DNA of 64,000 bases. Source: Chloranthus sessilifolius. Taxonomy: Eukaryota; Streptophyta; Magnoliopsida; Chloranthales; Chloranthaceae. The stretch lies in assembly GCA_021018995.1 (NCBI GenBank), contig CM037593.1, positions 3,128,088-3,192,087 on the forward strand. Direction: 5' to 3'. Each line of letters begins with the position of its first letter. Position 1 is the first letter of the stretch. A program made the position numbers and the translations under genes. Under the pieces are notes generated by a model that saw only the letters and a list, made by a program, of their open reading frames with translations, made no database searches and had not been told where the DNA came from. Below, piece by piece: positions 35,701 to 48,500 of the stretch.

Positions 35701-38700
35701 TGCTTCCAATGTTATTTAATTGGAGCTTAGAATCGCCGATAGTCAGTCTCGAAAGCAACTTTTAATCTATCTTTTGTCTGAGAAAAATAAACAGGAGTTA
35801 ATTCACGAGCATTATAGATTAGAATCACCCGAACGCAGAAGTCAGAAGTAACTCAAAAGTACTTATATCACCCAAACTATGCCGCACAACTATTTAATGT
35901 TCTTGTAGGAGATGTCTCTTCCAAATTTCCTCCATGCCCATATTTTTTCATTCATGAAAGAAATGAATGGTTTTTCATTTTGATAGTAATGGTTATATAT
36001 TTTATGTAGTGGTGTACTCATTTCGTTCTTTTTTATTTTATAGATCACATATGGATTCGGAATGGCAACACGCTTGGTATTCTCTTCGTATATTTTTCTT
36101 CTTGTACCGGAAGAAGAATATCAAAGCATGGTACTTTCATATTTATTTCTTCTCTTTATCTGGGTATTACTTGTTCTTAAATGAATTCAAAATTGTACTT
36201 TCATAAGCCAAATGATGTTTTCATTTTAAGGGGTTTATGTGGATAGCTCAGTAGTTAAGGAAAGGATGTAGTTGGTGTTTCTTTGTTGGGTTCCCTTTTA
36301 CGTAACCCTAATTTTTTTATGTGCCTAGCTCTCCTTCTTGCTTCTTTGCATGTTTTTTGTTTTCGTAGAGGTTAGTACTTGAAAGTACATAGGTTTCAGA
36401 TGTTCAAAAAGAAAAAAATTCAATTGAAATAATAATGTTTACAGGTTATTTTACATTTCTTCCTACATTTTTTCCCATCGATGATATGTGATCATAATTA
36501 TCATGTATGCCCTTCAAAAAGATAAGTGTCCTTCAAAAATAAAAGTGGCCATTTGCCCCAAACATCTTTTTGTGGAGCAAGTGAATTGTGCTCTACCAGC
36601 AAAGTTGCCTAGGAATACTATATGTCCCATTATCTTATTACTCTCGTTCAAGCTCATGCTTGAGGTTGTTGGGCACTTGGGCTTAAATTGCAGTTGTGGC
36701 ATTATTGATAAATGCAAGTAGTTGGTCAAAATTTCAATAATGGATAACTGCTATTGTATGAAATCGGTATATTTATTGTTCTTACATGTGTTCTTCTAAT
36801 AGAGATATTGTCTATATTACACAAATGGACTATCTATACTACCCAGCTGAGATTTGGTGCATGAAGAGTTTGCTACCAAGATTTCTGTAAAGATGATGAT
36901 AATACTGAAAACCTTGTGCAGATAATATGTAAGAAACAAAAAGAAAAAGGAGAAAGAGTGATTTTTTTCTGAACATATAAATTTTTATCAAAATAGGATT
37001 AAGAAAAGTACAAAGAATCCCAAACTAGGAAACTACACTGCATATGTAAACTGAGCCAAAAATCATAGACAAAAAATCTTGGTATTCTTCTCGGAACTGT
37101 TAGGTCTTGAAACTGAGATGTCTCACATATTGGTGAGACATTGCTTAGACGATGGGAATTGTTGGAATAAGTTTCAATTTTATTTTATATATTATTTAAA
37201 AAATTTAAAATATATAAAATTAGAAAAATAAGGAAAATTAATAATATCAGAAAAATAAGGAAATCATAAAAAATTATTGAAAAATTAAAAAAAATAGTAT
37301 TTTGATATATATTAGCTAATAGTATATGGCAGTATGCCATTATAGAAAAATACCATGAAGTCAACTCTCGACAAATATCAATACCTATTGGTTTAGGCCT
37401 CGCCCGATGTTAATACGAATAATGGTATCAGTATCTGATAGGTATTGGTCGACACCTACTGGTGTGGATCGTATTGATCAGTATGCCCGATAGGTATGAT
37501 ATGTATCGGTGATAAATCTTTGGTATCCTTTGGTATTGATCGTATCGATAGGTATCAACCACTACGAATGGGTATTGGCAGATGTTCTCCGGTATATATC
37601 AGCCAACCAAGAAATTTAATATCTCTTGATATTGACTGGTAGATATTAGTATCAGCATTCAGCAATTTGTATTGGCCTGGAGGTTGGCCAGTACCACCAC
37701 TGGTACCAATTTAAATACCTCAATGGGAACATATTATGTGCAATTTAATAATCCAGAAAAATAATTGAACTATTATTATGTCAAGAATGCTTTAAAAGAA
37801 GGATGTTTTATTCTTCACATCCATGAAACCAGAAATTCCCATTCTTTGGTCCAAAGTGATTTCCACAATATGGAAGTACGAAACAACTTGAACTTTCCAA
37901 GACATCGCGCCTATACTTTATGAAAATGTCCCTATCATTGAATAAAATCATACTCCCTCAAAACTTAATAATGCCAATCTGAAAGCGCAACACATGAGGG
38001 ACAACACATCCAAATGCAAAGTGTCTTTGGTTTTTCGATCAGTTGGAGGCTAATTAAATAAGTGACAATTGCAATGTATAAGCACATAATTCATAAGCAA
38101 CCTGTAGAGTGTAGATTAACAGTCTGGCATAGCTAGGAGTAGTGTAATCTACTCCATAATGGATGATTTTTTCTCCCTTCTATATGAATATGGGATTTAT
38201 TATGATTGATAATGTTGGAGAAAATATGTGTTTTATTCAATTTGAGAGGAATCACCAAGTCGAGAGCTCCACATTAGGTAATAGATGATATAGCATGAGA
38301 GCACTTGATTCATAAGTTTTAACATGCAAACCTTGCTAACTCATTGCCACTCAGATTTGTTAGAAAGCCGACTATTCAAATCGACTTTGATGCTCAGTCT
38401 AACTTGAGATTTTAGGTAAAGACTATAATGCTGGATTGGAATGTCTTAGGCCCTTAGGTACCCAACTCACCCGTCAGACAATCTTGACTAGGAAGCCTTA
38501 GGCAAGTTTTAAAAAACAAGTAGCTTTTTCCCAAAGGAAATTTTATCATTTACAGAGCTATTATCCTCCCACACTTCGGAAGAATAATGGCTTAATAGAT
38601 GTATGATTTAGAGAAATTGAAATGACTCTTCCCCTTGCTATGGCACAACAAGGATAAAAGCATAAAAGAAATGAAGTATAAATAATGAGATAAGTAACAT

Positions 38701-39544
38701 GGAAATATGGCAGATCCTTTGTTGGAAGTGCTAATACAAATATCCATGAGGCCATAGGTTTTGATCAAATGACGAAAAGGTAATATTGGAAATCCTACAA
38801 CTATTTTGTAGGTTTTGTCCAGATTAGAGGATAATTGGAAAATGTGATTTTCTCAGAGTTTTGGCTGTGAGTTTCAACCATTTAATTGAACTTGACAAGT
38901 ATCAAGCATCCAATGGGATTCTAGGTATAGGAGGATTCCAGAATTATCCATTACAATTAAGGTCTGCCCAAGAGGTTGGGACACTAGATGAGTGTCATTT
39001 GTCTCTCATCCAAGGTGTTTTAAGAAGAAGGTTGCCAAGGAACAATGGAAGGACTTGGTTGAAACGGCTGAGAGGTAAATTGGAGAATTCTAGAGGTTTC
39101 TAGGATTTAGAGGGAGGATTTAGTATAATTAGGCAGTTGTGCTAATTAAATTTGCTTCAAAAATTTACTTGAGTTCCAGGTAAAAAGGTAGGTTTGATCT
39201 TGAAATATAGGCCAGTTGCATTAACTTGGAGATTTTTAAAACCTGAAAGAGGCATAAAATCTTCATTTTGACTCCAAAAATTTGAAATTATTAATGCCTG
39301 GAAGAACTTTTTTAATGTTACAAGATATGGTGCACCCGTTGTCTCTAAATTGAGATCAAGAGAAGGAAATTCTAAAGCAAACTAACAATCTAATCCATGG
39401 TTCAAAATCTCGGTTTACTATATGTATCGGTCATCTTCAAATCCGATTGTATCAGGGTACCGGCCCTATGTATCAATTATAGGCCGATACATTGATCAAT
39501 ATATCGGTTTTACGATACATTGATTTAAACTTTTTAAAAAATTA

Positions 39545-39596
<52 letters not shown>

Positions 39597-42500
39597 AAAT
39601 TATTTATTCTTTTCTTTTTAATTTTTTATTAATATTAACTTTTTTTATGCAATATCCTATGGTTTTTAAATCCTCTCGATAGAATAAGTGTGAATGGAGA
39701 AATCGGATAGAAGATAAAGAAGACTAAAAAATGAAGATGTAACAAATGTATAGCTCAGGCTTGGGTAGCGGAAGGGAGACAAAAAGGTGAATAGTAAAAG
39801 TAAGTGCATAGTGTAAGATACGATACTTAAAATTTTTGGGCAAACAATAATTTGTTTGTATCGTTCAATAATTTGGACAATATAGGGGCAGATTGATACA
39901 TATGAATGTTTCGACCTGCCCCTCTCTAAAACCAGTACATACAGGACGATACATATTGCTATCAGTCGAGATTTTGAACCATGAGCTAACCGATCCCAAT
40001 ATCTTTCTTTGTAAAATTCCCATTTGATGTGGAGCTTTGAACTGCCCACTGCATTCGAAACCTCTTTTGAGAACTCATATGACTGGTCATTCAACCCATA
40101 TACACGGGTATGGTTTGGAAAGGTTTTAGCAAGGGCTCATATTCTAGACCCTTCTAGGGATGGGGGATTCTGGATAATTGCAACTCAAGCAAGTGGACGC
40201 CTTAGATAAATCAAGCAAAGTGAACTAAGTCCCCTATGAGAAGTGGGTGTCTACAATAAGGTTGTTGTCTCAACTCTCAAGCTCCAAAAGCAGTTGAATT
40301 AATTCAATGGAGCCAATACCAAGAGTTTTTGGGGTTCCATCAAATCCAATGTAAGAAGTGATCATCTTCTTCTCATTGTTTGAAAACTTAGAGGAAGCCC
40401 CTTGATCTTTACTCAATCAGACAAGAGAAGAAGGCTCTTGTAGACGCCCACTTTATCCTCTACAAGTTGTACTTCATGATCAACATTGAATACTGGTGGA
40501 TGCTCATTGAGTTTCTTGTTATAGCTTAACAGATAAGATTATTATGTGCTCAGTCTAAATTGAGGAAACTTAAATCTTGATATATATTGAAAGTTGAAAC
40601 CTTTACTATCATAAATTTTTTTTTTTTTTCTTATCAGTAAAAAACATATATATATTGAAAAGCCAGCAAGATGCTGGAAACAACAATACAATGGAACGGC
40701 CAAAACAGTTGGGCCACGAAGCCAATCAACAAAAGAGAACACAACAGAAATGGCAAAACAAACTAAACCCCCTCGCCACAATTCTCAGGATCGCACAATG
40801 AGGTTACCCCGGTTCCTAAGGTTCCGAAATCAAGTCGGCTCATGCTAATAACCAGAGCGTGACTAGGTCCTTGGCCGCCTTCACAATACACTTCACAGAT
40901 TTCTTCTTCTGTTCAAAAATCCGCAAGTTTTTGTCTTTCCAGATACTCCAGATTACAGCAAAGAAAGATACTATCCAATTGTTCCTAATCCTGTTGTCCA
41001 TGTCGGCAACGGACCAGGAAAGGTACAGGTCATAAGGCATAGCAGTCATGGCCCATTTCATCTGGAATAGATTTAAAACTATACTCCAGATTTCGGAAGC
41101 AACCTCACAATGGATGAATAAATGCGCCGCTGATTCCTCTTCCCTAGAACACATGGCGCATCGATTCGTGATATTCTTTCCCCTACGAATGAGCACATCC
41201 ATCGTGAGCACTCTCTTTGAATAAGGACCAGGTGAAGAACTTAATTTTAGAAGGGATTCTCGTCTTCCACAGCATAGCACCTTTACTATCATAAATATTT
41301 CTTAATAATCCCCCCCTTTTTCTTATTATAGCTCTACTGACATGTCACACCCACAAATCTGTGTTATTTACTGAGCCTGCAGAGATTTCTGTTAGAATGT
41401 AAGGGTTATGGAATTCAATATTTTTGTTACGCTTGTTTTGCTTTGACACGGTATGATTTGATTATTATAATATCATGCCTTGTAAATGAAAATGATTGTG
41501 ATATGCATCTTTTCATTACTTTTTATATGCCTTGCAGCAGTGTTACATTTTTGTTTGGGCAAATATCTCATATTTCATTTCATTTAGGATGTCATCCTAG
41601 TAGTAAAATCGATGCAGACAGTTTTGAATATTGACTTGTTACGTTGCATCTATATTGATATTTTTTGTTTAGGATTCATTGGGCAGCATAAATCTTGTTC
41701 AGATGACTTCAGTGATTTCCTTTTATTTTGCAGACTAGTTTAACCACAACGACTTCACTCTTATCCTTCATGTTGGCATCCGAATTGAGTATGTAGATTT
41801 ATCTTTCTTCCTCACCCTATCTTCATCTAAAATGTTTAGTGCCAATATTTTTTCTATTGCTTGCCATGATAAAGAATAAATTTTCCTTGGATTTCAATTG
41901 TTGGCAAATTTGAAATTTGGCCATTTATACGTTATAGAGAATTGGCTCAGATAACTTGTTATCAGAACCCATTCTGATGTATCCGTTATATTCAGAGCAA
42001 ACATGTGACATTATAATTTATATGATTCTAATCCATCATGTTTTTACTTTGAATTATTTTTTGTCATCTGTAGAACAACATCACATTTAACGGATAATTT
42101 GTTGCTATAATATTTTCAGAAGTAGTGACAACTGGAAAGTGTATCTTCAGTGCTACATTAATTTGTTACAATTATTTCTACTTATTATAATAGATTATCC
42201 AAGATTTCGAATAAATGAATAATATAAGAAAAATAACAAATGATGATAAAAATGTGATTATATATGCATTAAGTATTAACCATTCTGTAAAATTGTACGT
42301 TGATAGAGTAAAGGAACGACTAACATCTAATTAACAACAATTAACAAATTAAACAGATATGAAAAGTTGTTTTGGAGTCCTTGGATTTTAAGGGCTTCTA
42401 TTGATTGATAATAATCAAATCTAAAGTTAATTGGCACATTTGAAAAAAAATTAGAAATTCTTTTTAGACAATAATTTAATCCAATTTCATTCTAATTGAT

Positions 42501-45500
42501 CTATAAAAGAATGAACAAATAGATTCCTTAAGGCATTGAGAAGTGGCCTTGCCTTCAAGTATGTAGTTTGATTTCATGGGTTTAAATCATACCTTTGCCA
42601 ATATCTATTTCAAAATTTCAAGGATAATTTTTTTTACGAGAGCTATGGTTTCTTTTTCTTAGAAAGGGAAAATGAACCATTTGTAAAGCTTAGGAGCGAT
42701 ATTTTCTATCTCACTTAATACTATTGTGGCTCCCTAAGTAGATCCACATAAATTCCCTCCAAGAAATTTGACAAATCTATCGTTACGATGCTCGAGGCAA
42801 GCAAAGTTTGAGTGGGTTATGCCTAGGCAGCAAAGCGAGGGCTTAGGCACAGCTTTTGACAACAGAGTCTTAAAGTATCTCAAGACATCTCCTCTCTATA
42901 TGGGGCTCATGGTCATCTCTTTATCACAACCTACTCTAATGTATTGTTGACTAGGTTCTCCTACAAATGCACGTGCTATTTTTGGATATTTTACTTGTAT
43001 TACTGAATATTTTGTACGCGAAGTAAGAAACAAAATATTATTGCTTGATCTAGTGCTGAAGTGAAGTACAGGGTTATGGCGCACATGGTGTCTGAGTTGA
43101 TTTAGCTAAGAACGCTGTCAATCAAAATGGGATTGGCATTACTCTTCCCATGAAGATGCATTATGGAAATCAACTGGCTCTCCCCATCTCAACGCGGTGA
43201 TTGATTACGATTTTTTCTAGCAAAGTTTGTAGGGAAAGAGAACAGCACGAGGTACACCAAGTCAGAAAATTTACCGGAGATGTTCACGAAGGCTCCTAGT
43301 TAAGATAGGCTGCTCTCATTCTTGACAAGGTACGAGTGTCAGTGGCTTAAAATGATCATGTGAAGCCCTGCATGGGAGAACTCCAAGCAAAATGAGAGGT
43401 TGACTTTTTACTGTGCATGAGAGAGAGTTATTCTTGTGTGATCATGTGAAGCTCTCTCTCTCTCTCTCTATCTCATTTTTTTATCTCAGCGTCTATTAGG
43501 TCCCATCTGGTCCTTTCTTTTACATGCATATGTACTTTCGAAAACTGAGAATAGCAATGTACTTCTTTAGCAACATGCTCTTTTTCTCCCTTCTTCACAT
43601 TAAATATGGAGTATGCTATGTTGCATTTTTTTCCATCATTGTGCTAAGTGTGAACAGATTTCAGTGTGGGATTAAGGCAAAGATGTCAGAAATTTAGGTA
43701 GCAGGAACACTGATGAACAACTTGCATATAATATTATTAAAGATTTGCATAAATATATATGAAATACTAGAAGCATCATGTAATTGGAATATAGATATTT
43801 ACACAGTCTCTAGGTTCTAAGTGATTAAAAAGTTGCATACATTGTACACGTTCAACTCCAAAATTGATTGAGTGAAACACATCTTGACGAAATTATAGTA
43901 GTGGTAGCGGTGTTATAAATATTTTGATGTCTGAAATGGAAACAGCAGTGGTAGAGGCCACCTTAAGGAAAACTTCCAGCTAGTAAGAGCCCATCCAATA
44001 GTGAAACATCCAAGAACTCCTCTTATGAATTTCACTTGTTATGTTTCAGTTGATGAAAATCCATGATAACCAGCATCTGTACTAGATTTTGGTATGATGT
44101 ATTTTTGTTTGCGATGCTGCAAAGATGAGGCTGTTCTGGTGAAACCACAAAACCTGTTACTTAACCTTTTCGCATTGTTGTACATTGTAATCCTAAAGCA
44201 ATCTGCACCAAGAAATTATCAGTCTTTGAACATCTGAAATAATTGACAATAGAATATCTACCGTTCAATCTAGTGACTTCTAAGAATTCTCTGTGGAGTA
44301 TCAAAGTTTATAGTCCTGAATGCCATCTTAAGCAAGCTAACAAAACCTGGTAGTGAACCATTTTCCATTGTTGTACATTGTAACCCTAAAGCAATCTGCA
44401 CCAAGAACCTATCAGTCTTTGAACATCTGAAATAAATGACATTAGAAAATCTACTCTACATATCTAGTGACATCTAAGAATTCTTTGTGGAGTATCACAG
44501 TATGTAGTCCTAAATGCCATCTTAATCAAGCTAATTTTTATATATGGATAAAACATAAATGGCTAATTGGATATATAATGTCATGCTTAGATAAAGGAAG
44601 ATACTGGTATCTTTAAGCTGACGAATTCGCTAGTTTTAAATAAAAAACTAAAAGATTTTTTAATAAATTTTAATCTGTTATTAATAATATGTGTGAAGTT
44701 TTAATTGTACAATATAAAAAAATGAATACACTTGTGATACACAAGTAGCAATGGTGTACAGTTGGTTTGCATGTGACGCTCCAAAAGGAGAACTCGGTTT
44801 TGAGTCTTCTTAGCGTCATGTCTTGCTAGCATGTGATGCTCCAAGGAATAAGTGGGCTCGTCAGATCGCTGAGGATGAGCGCAACGGAGCAAATTAAACC
44901 GCGAACCGCTTTGCAGTTCACAGGGTAACATACTGAATTAGGTAACCCTATTTAGGCGTTGGGGTTTTGCAACCTGTGTTTGGTACGGGGCCATGATTTG
45001 GATCTGATATGGGCGTGTGAATGTTTTGTAGTCTGATGTCTTCTCAGTTCTTGTTGTTTTCCTTTTGTTTTTTGGTTTTCTTTCCTAGCCTTTGGTTAGG
45101 GTTTTTAAATGTAATTTTATTATTTTAATAAAACTATATTGTAGTCTGTCCAAAAAAAAAGTATATGATTAGAATTCTGATTAAAGTGCTAAAAGAGAAG
45201 AAATAACTAGGAAGGAGCAAAGAAGAAATAAATTTAGATAGAAGCGAACATCTATTGATTTTTATTTTTATTTTACTTATTGTACTGTATTCCCTTGGTG
45301 TGGCTCTGATGCTATGGATTACAATTACTCAATTAGGTTCTCTGAAAGTTATTCTAATAAATTTTCCTACATGCTATAATCCTTTGTGTCTTCCACTGCA
45401 TAGATCTATTGACATCTAACAGTTCGTTTCCCAGCCGATAATTCAGTAAGCTCCCATGTATTATTTTGCTTGACTGCAGCCATTTCCTCTTCTATTGTTT

Positions 45501-48500
45501 TTTGCCAATCAGGGTTAGAAAGTGCTTCCTGGTAAAACTTAGGTATGGACACCAATGAAAACTTCATATAATTGAATCAAATATTGATAGAGGATCCATG
45601 TTTTTTTTTCTACAAAGCTTCTATTTTACCGAGGGTGGACCAACAACTAAAGCAAGAGCTTGAGCTAATAGAATACCCATGGGAATGATAAACGAGGTCT
45701 CCATCAAGGTGGGTGTGCTTCGATGGGTTGGTACTCGGAATTGAAGCTGAATCCGCATTTTGGAATCCTAAACTCATCTCTTTCCTTCCTTTGCATATCT
45801 TCATCATCATCACAACCTTATTCCATCTATTTGGGGTCAGCTTTGTGAGTCATATTTCTCCACTCGTTTCTGATCAACACTAAGCTCTCTGTAACTTCGC
45901 AATCTTTCATGTCCTTTGTCACTACTTCTCCAGGTCTATATGTATTCCATCTGGTCGTAATGTTTCTTCTCTTCATCTTTTCTAAAGTTGCTTTTACCTC
46001 AACTTTCGATATTTTGTTCATCATCCCTTGATTTGGCTCATCTTTTTTATCTTCTTCGCATATTATATGTTTAATAGATCTTTAAAGTGTTTTTGCCATC
46101 TATTTTTTTTCTTATCCTCTTTGATCCTCATCTCTAATATACCTTAACTGATCGAGATCTCTAGTTTCCATTTCTCTAATCTTGGCAAGTTTATAAATTC
46201 TTTTTGTCTTTTCATTCCTAGCCTGATGTATAAATTGTCATACGATTCATACTTGACCTAACTTACAACTTTCTTAGATTCTTTTTCAAGACCATCTGTA
46301 GGCTTGTTCTTTGTCATTTCTTAAGCACTTCTTGACAATTGACTTTTGAATGTCTGCATGATACCACCATGTTTCTTTTTGTATACCTTTTCTTCCTTTA
46401 GATTCCCTGAACACCTCCTTAGAAACTCATTTAAGATATTGCACCATTTGTTCCCACATCTCATTTGGACCCCCTTCACATAACCATACTTTTCAATCCT
46501 TCATTTACTTTAAAGTTTATTATTTTGTTTCCTTTTGATTCCCACCATTTTTTTTTTCGAGTGATCCATTGTCATCTTTTTAGTCACTTGGCTCTTGATA
46601 AAAAAGATCTAACACGATTAATCTATGTTGAGTTGCAAGGTAGTTAAGGCGGTGGGGTGAGGTCCAAGGGTCAAAATACCGGAAATCCGGTACGTATCGT
46701 CCTGACCTCCAGGACGATACGTACCGGGTATCGTCCGATACATTCAATGTATCGGCGATACATTGAATGTATCGGTTTGATACATTCAAAAAACCGGTTT
46801 TTTGAAAAAAAATCCCAAAAAAATCCCAGAAATTCCCAAACAATCTGAAAAATTATATTTATTTATTTTGTATTTATTTCAACTATTTTTGCTTTTATTT
46901 TTGACTTATTTGATGCATTATTTAGATGAATATATAAGTAAGATGCCTATTTTGTAACTTAACCCAAGTCACATGCCTATTTTGTAACTTATTTTTGACT
47001 TAAGATCACATTTTTGACTTAATGTAATAGATCTTCTAATATTATGTTCGACCAGCTGATCACATGCCTATTTTATTAACAATATTTCATAATTTGATCA
47101 ACGCAGACACGCAGTCACGCATAAACTAAATTACAATGTATATTGACAAAAATAAATTATATATTGTAAAAAATAATAGCTATGTTGATAAAAATAAATT
47201 TAATTGTATATGGAAAACTTACTTTAGAGCCACATTGAATTTCGTGGTGGTTCTTGGCCCTCATGATCATCGTCATCATCGGTGCGCGAGCTTTCCGGCC
47301 TTTGCCTATAATGTTGCCCATATTGATACTCATGATTATATGTGCCCCCTTGAAACTGAGGCTGTAGCAACGAATATGGCTCAGTGTAGTACGTAAAGGC
47401 CGGTCCTCCAAAAATCTGACCAACGAAGTCATATGGCACCAGGTAAGTTTGTTGTGTCTGGTAGTATGGGTTACTAGTTGCTGAATCTTCGGTATTTTGC
47501 AAACTGAATCCCCCGAAGCTAGAAGTCATATAACTCATATCCGTATCATCTTGTGGTGGTGGTGGTGGTGGTGTTTGATATGATCCCGACGCTCCTCTTC
47601 CTTCAACCCCTCCCATTCTAAATGTAGGAGTGTCGAATCAGTCATCATCCCATGCCGCCATATCTCTATAAGGATCAGAGGTACCAGCATCCTCCCCTCC
47701 ACCACTAGTGCCAACGTCCCCTCCACCATCATGCCCTCCACCATCATCCTCACCACTCCCATCATCAGATCCAACCACTGAATGACGATTCAATCTTCTT
47801 TTCCGCCTCGGTGGTTGGGAAGCCTGCTACTCCGCTACTCTTTCAGCATTGTCCAGCCATTCAGTGCTCTCAGTATTCAAGACTGACTCTTCTCTCTCTT
47901 CGATCCATTCATTCAAAGGGTCATCCTCCTCGAATATATAATCCAATTGGATGGGATCAAAATAATCATCGTCTGCAAGGTAGAATATGATAGATGAATT
48001 AGTATAATATGTAAGTAAGACTTCATATAATTGAGGATCTAAGACTTCATGTAATTGCTTACCACGGTTGGTCCTCTGTATATTCCTGACCCTTAATCGC
48101 ATGTTGTAGTGGCAGTAGACTAACTTTTCCAATCGGTCCATAGTTAGTCTATTCCTTGTCTTAGTATGAATGAGAGAGAAAGTGCTCCAATTCCGCTCGC
48201 AGTTGGACGAGGAACACGTTTGCGACAATACCCTCATTGCTACCCGCCTCAATATCGGACCATCACCTCCATAATGCATCCACCAATCAGCGGGTTTGTC
48301 GTGTTTAATTTGGGATTATTGCGCCAAAGGGTCCCAAATGACCCATGTCTATTGCGAAACATGTCAATCTATAAAGATGAAATACAGTAAGGCACATATC
48401 AATAAATAGATGATAATATCACATGACATTTGACTTATTACTTATAAGGTATGATACTATGATCACTCACATCTCTTATGGCTTGGCCTTGGTCCGCCAA

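Noticed and set aside
41443-41634. Open frame containing SVTFLFGQ, first considered as exon 5 because of its FGQ
   Set aside because: Its acceptor would put that segment out of phase with exon 4 and no GT donor fits; 41734-41788 satisfies phase, length and alignment.
47535-47774. Met/Val-rich minus-strand frame
   Set aside because: Shadow of the Gly/Asp-rich transposase tail read in another frame.
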